Part shown: one piece after another, positions 34,800-41,376 of the stretch
How the letters are laid out: each line of letters starts with the position of its first letter
Position numbering within the stretch: the first letter of the stretch is position 1
DNA from: JBCCFW01 sp039029535
Lineage (GTDB): Bacteria > Acidobacteriota > JBCCFW01
Direction: 5' to 3'
DNA length: 41,376 nucleotides
Assembly (NCBI GenBank): GCA_039029535.1
Contig: JBCCFW010000047.1
Location: forward strand, 1 to 41,376
Notes under the pieces: generated by a model
Databases searched by the model: none
What the model saw: the letters and a program-made list of their open reading frames with translations, nothing else
What the model was told of the DNA's origin: nothing
Program-made: the position numbers and the translations under genes

Positions 34800-35785
34800 G
34801 CGTCGGCGAGGAGCCCCGACGCACGCTCGGACGCTACGTCCTGGAGCGGTCGCTGGGGAGCTGTGGCAGCGCCGACGTGCACCTCGCGCGCGACCCGCTG
34901 CTCGATCGTCCCGTCGCCATCAAGTGTCCGCGTCGGGGCCTGCCCGTCGACGGTGAGCTGTTGGCCGAGGCGCGGGCGCTGGCCAAGCTCTCGCATCCCT
35001 CCATCGTGTCGGTGCTCGACGTCGGGGCGGAAGACGGCCGCTTGTTCCTCGTGCTCGAGCACCTGGCGGGGCCGAGTCTCGCGGACCTGGTCGATCGTCA
35101 GGGTTCCAGGCTCGCGCCGGAGCGGGCGGTGGAGCTGCTGCGCGGACCGGCGGAGGGGCTCGACCACGCGCACTCGGCGGGCTTCCTTCATCGTGACCTC
35201 AAGCCGGAGAACTTGCTGGCGGTGGTCGACTGCGACCTGCGTGGTCGCAAGGGGCCGCCGGCCGAGCTCAAGGTGACCGACTTCGGCCTGGCGGCGCTGG
35301 CCGGATCCGAGCGCGGCTCGCGGGGCTTGGGTGATCCGCGCTTCGTGGCGCCGGAGGCGTGGCGCGGGGAGGCAGATGCGAGCTCGGACCGCTTCGCGCT
35401 GGCGGCGATCGCGTTCTGGCTTCTTGCTGGGCAGCCCGCCTTGCCGGGTCGGGGTCCGCAGGAGTGGGCCCGGGCGGCGGGGGAGCCGGAGCGGAGGCGG
35501 CTGCGCGACCTGCGTCCGACCTTGCCTTCGGCGCTTGATGCGGCCTTTGCTGCGGTGTTGTCGCCGCGCCGTCACGAGCGGCCGGAGACGGCGGTCGGGT
35601 GCATGGAGCTCATCGCCGGTGCCATCGCTTCGGGAGCGGAGCGGCGACGTCAGGTCGACGAGGCGCGCTCGCGGATCGCGTCGAAGGACGTGCGGGGGAA
35701 GCGCTACTGCGACGAGTGCCGCCTGCCGCTGTCGCCGCGGGCAGAGAGCTGTCCGAAGTGTGGGGGGCCGGCGTCGGTGCGGTGA
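34796..35785 (+). CDS. Ser/Thr protein kinase with C-terminal zinc ribbon
   Basis: The 329-residue Hanks-type kinase has the VAIK lysine at 43, HRDLKPENL (132-140; catalytic Asp134), DFG at 162-164, and PRFVAPEAW in place of the APE block, so it is probably catalytically active. The Gly-rich loop is unusual: SLGSCGSADVHLA has Cys and Ala where the second and third Gly are expected. After the kinase core (~13-275) comes a helix and then a zinc ribbon CDEC...CPKC (305-322). There is no transmembrane helix or PASTA sensor. It overlaps dnaJ by four bases, so it is made together with the chaperones, which suggests that chaperones or heat-shock regulators are targets. Such an arrangement is not standard for dnaK operons. 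Confidence 0.9.
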   Translation: MSVGEEPRRTLGRYVLERSLGSCGSADVHLARDPLLDRPVAIKCPRRGLPVDGELLAEARALAKLSHPSIVSVLDVGAEDGRLFLVLEHLAGPSLADLVDRQGSRLAPERAVELLRGPAEGLDHAHSAGFLHRDLKPENLLAVVDCDLRGRKGPPAELKVTDFGLAALAGSERGSRGLGDPRFVAPEAWRGEADASSDRFALAAIAFWLLAGQPALPGRGPQEWARAAGEPERRRLRDLRPTLPSALDAAFAAVLSPRRHERPETAVGCMELIAGAIASGAERRRQVDEARSRIASKDVRGKRYCDECRLPLSPRAESCPKCGGPASVR

Positions 35786-35836
35786 CGGTCAGCCTGTCGT
35801 GAGACCATCGAGCCTCAATGAGAGGGAGGTTGCTGC

Positions 35837-36076
35837 ATGGAGAAGGGAGTGAGGGAGGGGGTTCTCAGGTTGACGAACTCGCGGAACGTCGAGGTCTGCT
35901 TGCGTCTCGAACCCTGGGCGGAGGAACACCCGATTCCGCCTGGTACCTCCATCGGCGTGAGCTACTCGGGTCCTGCCGAGGGAGGAGACGTCGAGATCGA
36001 GGTCTCCGGCGAAGAGCTCATCGTGTACGGCTGGACGGGCTCCGTGCTCGATGTCGTGAGGAGCGACCGTGAGTGA
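35837..36076 (+). CDS. Small beta-type protein of the barstar module
   Basis: The 79-residue protein starts at an ATG with GGGAGG upstream. It shows LRLTNSRNVEVCLRLEPWAE, then PPGTSIGVSYSGP and ELIVYGWTGSVLDVV, a pattern of alternating beta strands. I do not recognise a named family; similar short proteins occur in various bacteria. Its stop overlaps the next gene. A second, frameshifted gene of the same kind lies just beyond that, sharing the LEPW motif at the same position. The two therefore flank the barstar-like protein, which suggests that they work with it. The codon use is looser than in the core genes upstream. Confidence 0.72.
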   Translation: MEKGVREGVLRLTNSRNVEVCLRLEPWAEEHPIPPGTSIGVSYSGPAEGGDVEIEVSGEELIVYGWTGSVLDVVRSDRE

Positions 36077-36722
36077 CGTCGTGGTCGTGCTCGAGAGTTG
36101 GGTGCCCGGCCTGAAGGTCGTGTCGCTCATCGAGCTGTTGAAGGAGCGCTGCTCACGCTCCCTGGCCGACGCCAAGAGTGACGTCGATGATCTCCTTGAA
36201 GGGCGTGAGATTCGGTGCTCGCTACCGGATGAAGAGGCGGCGCTGTCCTTCGAGCGAGAGGCCGAGGCCCTCGGGGTGAAAGTCGGACGTCAAACGTCCG
36301 GGGCGCGAGAGGGACGGGATCGGCCGAGCTCGGGCTTGTGGAGAGTGAGCGCAGGCCAGGAAGGGGCGACGAAGGAAGCGCTGGAGCGAGAGGGCTACCA
36401 CGTCCTGGACTTCGATGGTCGTCGTGTTACGAATGCGCTCACGTTCTTCGAAGAGGTGAGACGAGTGCTTCCGCTCGACCCGCCCTTGTCGGGGAGAGTG
36501 AGCTGGGACGCGCTCGTGGATTCGCTGGGGTCTGGTCTCGATGGTCTTGGCGAACGACACGTGGCCATCCGCTGGACTGCTGTCGACGCCATGGCTTCCG
36601 CAGATCCCGCTGCCTTCGAGATGGCAGTGCGCTGCCTGACGGGCTTGGCGGAGGACATGGCAAGTGAAGAATCCGGCCTGGAAGAGCCGCTTGGCCTGCT
36701 CATCGTTGCGGTCAGCTCGTGA
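36069..36722 (+). CDS. Fusion of L7/L12-C-terminal-like and barstar-like domains
   Basis: The 217-residue protein has two parts. Residues 3-73 (KVVSLIELLKERCSRSLADA and DDLLEG...LPDEEAALSFEREAEALGVKVG) match the alpha-beta pattern of the ribosomal protein L7/L12 C-terminal domain, where the beta-alpha-alpha-beta surface contacts translation GTPases. Residues ~110-216 (DFDGRRVTNALTFFEEVRRV, VSWDALVDSL, VAIRW, and LIVAVSS at the end) align with barstar, the tight inhibitor of the RNase barnase, including its WDAL/LDAL motif. Barstar-like proteins are common immunity factors. The GTG start overlaps the previous stop, and the stop overlaps the next start. The toxin partner is not visible; the neighbouring RHS gene is a candidate. 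Confidence 0.75.
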   Translation: MSDVVVVLESWVPGLKVVSLIELLKERCSRSLADAKSDVDDLLEGREIRCSLPDEEAALSFEREAEALGVKVGRQTSGAREGRDRPSSGLWRVSAGQEGATKEALEREGYHVLDFDGRRVTNALTFFEEVRRVLPLDPPLSGRVSWDALVDSLGSGLDGLGERHVAIRWTAVDAMASADPAAFEMAVRCLTGLAEDMASEESGLEEPLGLLIVAVSS

Positions 36723-36999
36723 AGCTCTTCGAGCGGCTCACGGGGCGGGACATGCTGAAACTCGACTTCCGGGTCTCGAACAAGACGTCACGTCCCGCTG
36801 CCTTCTACCTGGAGCCCTGGGGAGGGAAGTACACCGTGCCCTCCAATGGTGTCCTGGTGGTTGCGATCGAGTCGCCCAGCCCCCCGCGTTGGAGTGGGAG
36901 GTCGGCGGTGACGGCCACGTGCCAGCACTCATTGTCAGTGGGCCTGTCGGTGCAGTGGCAACTGTCCATGACGGCGAGAACCAGGTGCTGGCGGAGTGA
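36719..36999 (+). pseudogene. Frameshifted second copy of the small beta-type protein
   Basis: The frame starting at the GTG at 36719 encodes KLDFRVSNKTSRPAAFYLEP and then W, aligned with the LRLTNS...LEPW part of the gene at 35837. After a run of six C (36880-36885) this frame loses similarity and runs on to 37108. In the -1 frame the sequence instead continues PALEWEVGGDGHVPALIVSG and stops at 36999, which matches the second half of the paralogue. One base is therefore missing in the C-run, by mutation or sequencing error, or the gene uses a -1 slip (C CCC CCG). Undamaged, the product would be ~94 residues. The start overlaps the barstar-like gene's stop. Confidence 0.7.
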
Positions 37000-37445
37000 C
37001 TGGGGTGACTTGAGGAGCGGTCCGAGAGACGTGGGCCAGGCGCCTGGTACATCGCCCATGTCAGGCGGTCGAGAGCACGTTGCGGGCGATTCGTGTTTCG
37101 AGTTCTGAACACGAAGAGCCGGCTGACAGAATTCTTGCTGGACGGCAGGTGGAGGCGTGCCTAGAACTAAGGGGTGAGTTGCCGTCGGGCACTCACGGAC
37201 CGTGCTTTCGAGGGAGCTGGAGGGTCGGAGGGAGTCCGAGCTGCAGTGGCTCGAGGTACGCCCGGAGCCTGGTCTCTTCGTGTCCTCCGTCCGCCCGGAG
37301 CTTCCCTGAGGCTCGGTGTTCGGCTGGCCAAACACGGATGGGCCCCAGTCGGCCGAGCTCCTGGAACGCAGGCCTTTGGTGCCCGACTCTCTCACTGTCG
37401 ATGAATCGCGCCGGGAGGGCGCGGGTCGAACCCGAGGTCGTCGTG
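37000..37445. other. Gene-free stretch before the RHS gene
   Basis: I see no convincing gene here; short open frames have no family resemblance. A hairpin at 37090-37115 lies in its first quarter. GAGG at 37434-37437 is the probable ribosome-binding site of the RHS gene. The stretch is less GC-rich than the core of the window. A promoter for the RHS gene should lie here, but no good -35/-10 pair at proper spacing was found. Confidence 0.6.
37090..37115 (+). terminator. Hairpin possibly ending the barstar module
   Basis: An 8-bp perfect stem (37090-37097 with 37108-37115) encloses a 10-base loop. It lies about 90 bases after the last stop of the small module. The stem is AT/GC mixed and there is no T-run, so termination is only a suggestion. 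Confidence 0.35.
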
Positions 37446-40400
37446 ATGCTGTCTCGTCTCCACTCTCTTCACCGTTCGAGCGGTCTGCTCGCTGCTTGCC
37501 TGGTCTTCCTACTCGTCCCGAGCTTCGCGCTCAGTCAGTACCAAGACGACGACGACTGCACGGCACCAGAGGACTGTGTTTGTCCGCTGGGGCTCATCGA
37601 GGTCTACGGACAAGAGTGCTGCACTTGCCGTGAGCCAGGCTTCACGATTCCTCCCTGGGAGGTCGTCGATCTCCCGCCGACGGGAGGAGGCGGCGGTGGC
37701 ATCGGCTACTCACCGTCTCCCGGAGGCGACTATCTCGGTGGATCGGCCCCCGTCCCTGGTGGTCGGAGCAACGGCCCTCGTGATGTCTCGAGCACTGGCT
37801 CCGCTGGCGCGGAGGTCGAGCCTGGATTGGGCCATGACACGGTCCTGCCCGCCCCCTGTGATCCGCACCAGCCGGGCTCCTGCGGCGACTGGCGCCACGG
37901 TTTCGTTCTCTCAGAGCACTCTGGCGAGTTCTCCATCGATGCGACGGACCTCGTCGTCCGTGGTCTCGTGCCGGACATGGATCTACCGATCTTCCGGCGC
38001 TACCGGTCTCGAGGCCAGTCCGAGGGCTCCCATCTCGTTGGCCCCGGCTGGGATGGGCTCTACAACATCCGCCTCTCCAGCCTGATGCAGCGGGATGCCT
38101 CGTCGTCTCAACGCCGCTGGACTCACTTCGTGCTCGAGTCCGGTGGGAGCGACCGGAGGGTCTACCGGAGGATGACCAGCCCACACTACGACCCGAGCGC
38201 CGACTACGGAGCTGGACTGACGCCCATCCCTCCCGACTACCACTGGGAGACCGGCCGGACGGCCGACCAGCTCGTCATGCTCTCGCACCCTTCCGAGCCG
38301 GATGGCGACCCGCACGACTTCGAGCTGCGGTTCCGTCACGGCTCTCGCTGGCTCTTCGAGACCGAGTACCACGAGCCTGTCGACGATGCCCGTGATGTCG
38401 AGTCCCGGGAGGGTGTCGACCTGTATCTCGGTGTGATCTCGGCTCGGCTGTCGCGGGTGAGCGATCGCAATGGCAACACCCTCGACTTCATCCATCACGA
38501 CGACGGTCGACTGAAGGAGATCGTGGACTCGCGCGGCGCGACCACGACGATCGCCTACTGCGTCCTGCCCGACTGCATCCCTGAAGACGAGCTGCCTCCG
38601 GACTGGGAGTCGCCCTTCGTCGAGCCTGGTGAGCCACTGTCCCGGTATCACTACCGCGTTCGGGAGATCACGGATCCGACCGGTCGCACCGTGGTCTACG
38701 ACTACTACCCGCCCACCCCTGGAGACCTCTGGGGGGTGACCATGGGCTACCTGAAGAGCGTCACGACGCCGCCGGTGCCGGGCTTCCCCGACGGGCGGAC
38801 GACCACCTACGTCTACGACGAGAGTCAGTCCGTCTTCAGCGACGGCTCGCTGGTGAGGCGGCTCCTGTCCGACAACATCATCGAGATCCGCAATCACCTC
38901 GACGAAGTCGTGGTCCGGAATGTCTACGACGAGTACGGGACTCTTCGAGAGCGTCCCGATCCGCCACCGCCGAGTCACGCACCCTACCCGCACTTCCACT
39001 TCCGCTACGGCTTCGACCGCGTCGTGCGTCAGGAGACGCCGACCCGAGACCCGGCGACGGGAGCGCTCACTTACCACGCGACACAGCACTCCTACGAGGA
39101 GCTGGTCGTTCCCTGGTACTGGCCGAAGGACGTCTACCAGGGCGGCTATCTCACGACCGTCACGCCGGTGAAGACCTCCTACCGTCAGGGGCCGGACGGC
39201 CGGGTCGTCGAGAATGACTTCGACCGCTACAACCGCAAGCTCGAGGAGCGGGTCTACACCGGCTTCGTGCCGGAAGCGGAGCGGTGGCAGCCGACGACAC
39301 GCGACACGGCCCGCCCCGACCCGGGACTCAAGCTGCGGTCCGACGATCCGGAAGCCTTCGTCAGCCAGTGGCGTTACCAGGAGCAGGACGGACTGCTCAG
39401 CTACACGACTCCGTCGGGGCGGGTGACCGAGTACAGCTACGGCCGGTTCCGCGATGCGCGCTACCGGCTCATCTACAACCTCGCCACGATCTCGCAGGGG
39501 TCCGACATCGTCAGCTTCCTCTACGACACGTCGGATCCAGCTCGACCGACCTGGGAGGAGGAGTACGGCGGCCGGTTCTACAACTTCGTGACGGGAGTCG
39601 GACGGGCGGTGGGCACTGGCGGCACGGCCTCGCGCTGGACCTACTACGAGTACGACGACCGTGGGAATCTCGAGAAGGCGACACGTCCCTCAATCCTCGA
39701 CGACGTGACCGACTTCGAGCACGACGTGCACGGTCGTCTCACGGCCCAGGTGCTTCCGCCCAACGGCAACGGGCACCGTCGTCGGGACGAGCACTTCTAC
39801 GGCGAGGACACGACGAGCCCGACCTGGGGCTGGCTGGAGCGCACCGTCGTCGATGCCGAGGGGCTCAAGCTCACGACGGTCATCGACCGGGATGCCAAGG
39901 GGAGCCCGTCGATCGTCACCGACCCGAAGGGTCAGCAGTCGAGCTACGAGTTCAACGCCCTACGCGAGCTCGTGTCGCAGAAGTCACCCACGCTGAAGCA
40001 CGGTGCCCGGATCGAGACGCGCTTCTTCCACGACCACGAGGGACGTCTCGAGCGGCTCGAGGTCGACAACCTCGCTCTCGACGGCCTGCTCGTGCCCGAG
40101 CTGCCCGCCTTCGTCACGCGCTACGACCGCGATCCCCTGGGTCGGGTCGTGGCCGAGTCTCAGCTCGTCGCGACCGACGACTGGGTGACCTCGCACCGGG
40201 TCCTGGATGGCTCGGGTCGTGTCATCGAGGAGTGGACGCCGTTGGCGGTTTCGGGCGAGGAGCCGGATGCCGTTCTCTACCGGCAGCACGACGAGCGAGG
40301 GCTCGTCTTGCAGGAGCTGCGTCGTCAGGAGCGACCGCTCGAGCCCGGTGCGTTCGAGGAGCTCATCACGCGCTTCGATTACGACGAGGATGGGAGAGTC

Positions 40401-41376
40401 AGCAAGCAGCACGTCGGTTGGGACCTGTCCACGGTGCGCGTGACCGAGTTCGAGTTCGACCAGCACGGCAACGAGACCTGGCGACGCGACCCGATGGGGA
40501 ACGAGCACTTCCGGGAGCGGGACGTGCGAGGCAACGTCCTCGTGAGCGCCGTGCTCGGTGAGCTCGACGACCAGCCGGGGGGCGAGCACAACGTCTTGCT
40601 CTCCTACGCGCGGGCCTGGTACGACCCGGCCGACCGCGTCCGAGAGACTCACGAGTACCTCTTCGACCCGCGTGAGATCGACGGACCGGTCACGGACGTC
40701 GCCGCTCCTCACTCGCTGGGAGCCTCCACTGAGGTGGCCATCAGCGGCATTGAGCGGGCGCCCAACGGACAGGTCACGAGGACCTGGGGGCCGGGTTGCG
40801 AGGAGGTCCTCCACGTCCCGGACACGGCGAACCGGATCGTTCGCCAGGAGGACGCGCTGGGGAACCACGTCATCTCCTGGCTCGATGCCAACGGAAACCC
40901 GGAGGTCGTCCAGCACGGCTGGCTGTCGAGCGACGGCACGATCTCGAAGATCCTCCATCTCCAGAACGAGCACGACGCGCTCGATCGCCTCGTCGCGACG
41001 ACCCGGGCGGACGGCAGTCGGGTCGAGCTGGGCCTGGACAGCCTGAGCCGACCGCTCACGACCACCGAGACAGCGGCGTCCGACGATCCGACGGGCCGGC
41101 CCCGCTTCGAGCGGGTGCTCCGTGATGGTCTCGGGCGAGTCACCGAGACCCGCCGCACGGTCCGCGACGTCGACGAGCCGGGCGGTGCGCTCGAGCTCGT
41201 CCTCCAGCAAACCTGGGACGCGAACTCGCGTCTCGTCGGTCGCGTGGATGGTCAGGGCAACCCGACCAGCTACGAGCACGATGCGTTCGGGCAGCCCTTC
41301 CGGGTCGTGCACGCCGACCAGACACCGGAGGTGACGGTCCGGGACGTGTTCGGTCAGCCGGGTCAGTTCATCGACG
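37446..41376 (+). CDS. Secreted RHS/YD-repeat protein, 3' end missing
   Basis: The frame is open from the ATG at 37446 to the end of the window (about 1310 codons, no stop). Residues 1-32 are a signal peptide (LLAACLVFLLVPSFALS). An acidic Cys-rich segment follows (~36-62, with CCTC). Around 165-215 comes the N-terminal RHS-type domain (DUF6531-like: DLVVRGLVPDMDLPIFRRYR and GPGWDGLYNIRL). Scattered YD/RHS repeats fill the rest, for example YDDRGNLEKAT, YDRDPLGRVVAE, FDYDEDGRVSK and FDQHGNETWRRDPMGNE. Such repeats wrap into a large beta-shell that can hold a C-terminal toxin; that tip is outside the window. The ATG has GAGG eight bases upstream. The function may be intercellular competition or surface adhesion. 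Confidence 0.88.
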   Translation, partial: MLSRLHSLHRSSGLLAACLVFLLVPSFALSQYQDDDDCTAPEDCVCPLGLIEVYGQECCTCREPGFTIPPWEVVDLPPTGGGGGGIGYSPSPGGDYLGGSAPVPGGRSNGPRDVSSTGSAGAEVEPGLGHDTVLPAPCDPHQPGSCGDWRHGFVLSEHSGEFSIDATDLVVRGLVPDMDLPIFRRYRSRGQSEGSHLVGPGWDGLYNIRLSSLMQRDASSSQRRWTHFVLESGGSDRRVYRRMTSPHYDPSADYGAGLTPIPPDYHWETGRTADQLVMLSHPSEPDGDPHDFELRFRHGSRWLFETEYHEPVDDARDVESREGVDLYLGVISARLSRVSDRNGNTLDFIHHDDGRLKEIVDSRGATTTIAYCVLPDCIPEDELPPDWESPFVEPGEPLSRYHYRVREITDPTGRTVVYDYYPPTPGDLWGVTMGYLKSVTTPPVPGFPDGRTTTYVYDESQSVFSDGSLVRRLLSDNIIEIRNHLDEVVVRNVYDEYGTLRERPDPPPPSHAPYPHFHFRYGFDRVVRQETPTRDPATGALTYHATQHSYEELVVPWYWPKDVYQGGYLTTVTPVKTSYRQGPDGRVVENDFDRYNRKLEERVYTGFVPEAERWQPTTRDTARPDPGLKLRSDDPEAFVSQWRYQEQDGLLSYTTPSGRVTEYSYGRFRDARYRLIYNLATISQGSDIVSFLYDTSDPARPTWEEEYGGRFYNFVTGVGRAVGTGGTASRWTYYEYDDRGNLEKATRPSILDDVTDFEHDVHGRLTAQVLPPNGNGHRRRDEHFYGEDTTSPTWGWLERTVVDAEGLKLTTVIDRDAKGSPSIVTDPKGQQSSYEFNALRELVSQKSPTLKHGARIETRFFHDHEGRLERLEVDNLALDGLLVPELPAFVTRYDRDPLGRVVAESQLVATDDWVTSHRVLDGSGRVIEEWTPLAVSGEEPDAVLYRQHDERGLVLQELRRQERPLEPGAFEELITRFDYDEDGRVSKQHVGWDLSTVRVTEFEFDQHGNETWRRDPMGNEHFRERDVRGNVLVSAVLGELDDQPGGEHNVLLSYARAWYDPADRVRETHEYLFDPREIDGPVTDVAAPHSLGASTEVAISGIERAPNGQVTRTWGPGCEEVLHVPDTANRIVRQEDALGNHVISWLDANGNPEVVQHGWLSSDGTISKILHLQNEHDALDRLVATTRADGSRVELGLDSLSRPLTTTETAASDDPTGRPRFERVLRDGLGRVTETRRTVRDVDEPGGALELVLQQTWDANSRLVGRVDGQGNPTSYEHDAFGQPFRVVHADQTPEVTVRDVFGQPGQFID

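Noticed and set aside
37423..37433. GGGTCGAACCC, resembling a tRNA T-arm
   Set aside because: The loop would be five bases instead of seven, and no acceptor, D or anticodon arm can be drawn upstream.
39984..41312. A 442-codon minus-strand open frame in the RHS gene
   Set aside because: It lies fully within the plus-strand RHS frame, which shows YD repeats; the antisense product has no recognisable features.

Overview
The window is about 41 kb of high-GC bacterial DNA. It is very probably part of a draft or metagenome contig, because it opens inside one gene and ends inside another. Many GTG starts, 4-bp GTGA/ATGA stop-start overlaps, secreted proteins with Sec signals, an HtrA protease, a pseudopilin, a Bat/MoxR locus and HrcA/CIRCE control point to a free-living, Gram-negative-type bacterium. 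The gene set would fit the Myxococcota or Planctomycetota or a related high-GC lineage. There is no rRNA gene or lineage-specific marker in view, so I do not assign a phylum. I see no tRNA, rRNA, transposase or CRISPR array.

Layout. 1-1602: the end of rimM, then trmD and rplS (translation and tRNA modification), preceded by a 116-bp fold-back repeat that is probably an assembly artefact. 1861-5733: a large TPR scaffold protein with seven ~20-residue acidic repeats, then a membrane protein with a Pro/Glu-rich tail. 5734-6209: a gene-free stretch with several inverted repeats. 6210-8393: a secreted ComEA-like helix-hairpin-helix protein, a GspH/FimT pseudopilin, and an isopropylmalate/isocitrate-type dehydrogenase. 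8528-17415: a near sigma-54-consensus promoter with a palindrome at its expected start site, then an eight-gene moxR-DUF58-(DUF4381-like)-batA-batB-batC-batD-batE operon in which almost every gene overlaps the next. 17483-20135: formate-tetrahydrofolate ligase with a strong terminator, then an unrecognised gene. 20143-23359 (minus strand): HtrA/DegP protease and the AmrS/AmrA pair of the AmmeMemoRadiSam family. 23463-29734: a secreted repeat protein, an FAH-family enzyme, HemW, threonine aldolase, acyl-CoA dehydrogenase, methylmalonyl-CoA epimerase and a small unknown. 29841-35785: CIRCE, hrcA, grpE, dnaK, dnaJ and a Ser/Thr kinase with a C-terminal zinc ribbon, all tightly coupled. 35837-36999: a compact module in which two related small beta-type proteins (one frameshifted) flank a fusion of an L7/L12-like domain and a barstar-like domain. 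37446 to the end: the first ~1310 codons of a secreted RHS/YD-repeat protein.

How the parts may work together. The Bat operon resembles envelope or oxidative-stress chaperone-like systems: a MoxR ATPase acting with VWA proteins at the membrane. The predicted sigma-54 control would make it inducible. The heat-shock cluster is under CIRCE/HrcA repression and carries a protein kinase in the same transcription unit, a possible link between phosphorylation and chaperone activity. The last 6 kb has looser codon use and looks accessory. The barstar-like fusion, its small flanking proteins and the RHS protein are the best candidates here for an undescribed toxin/immunity-type system, although no toxin domain is visible inside the window.
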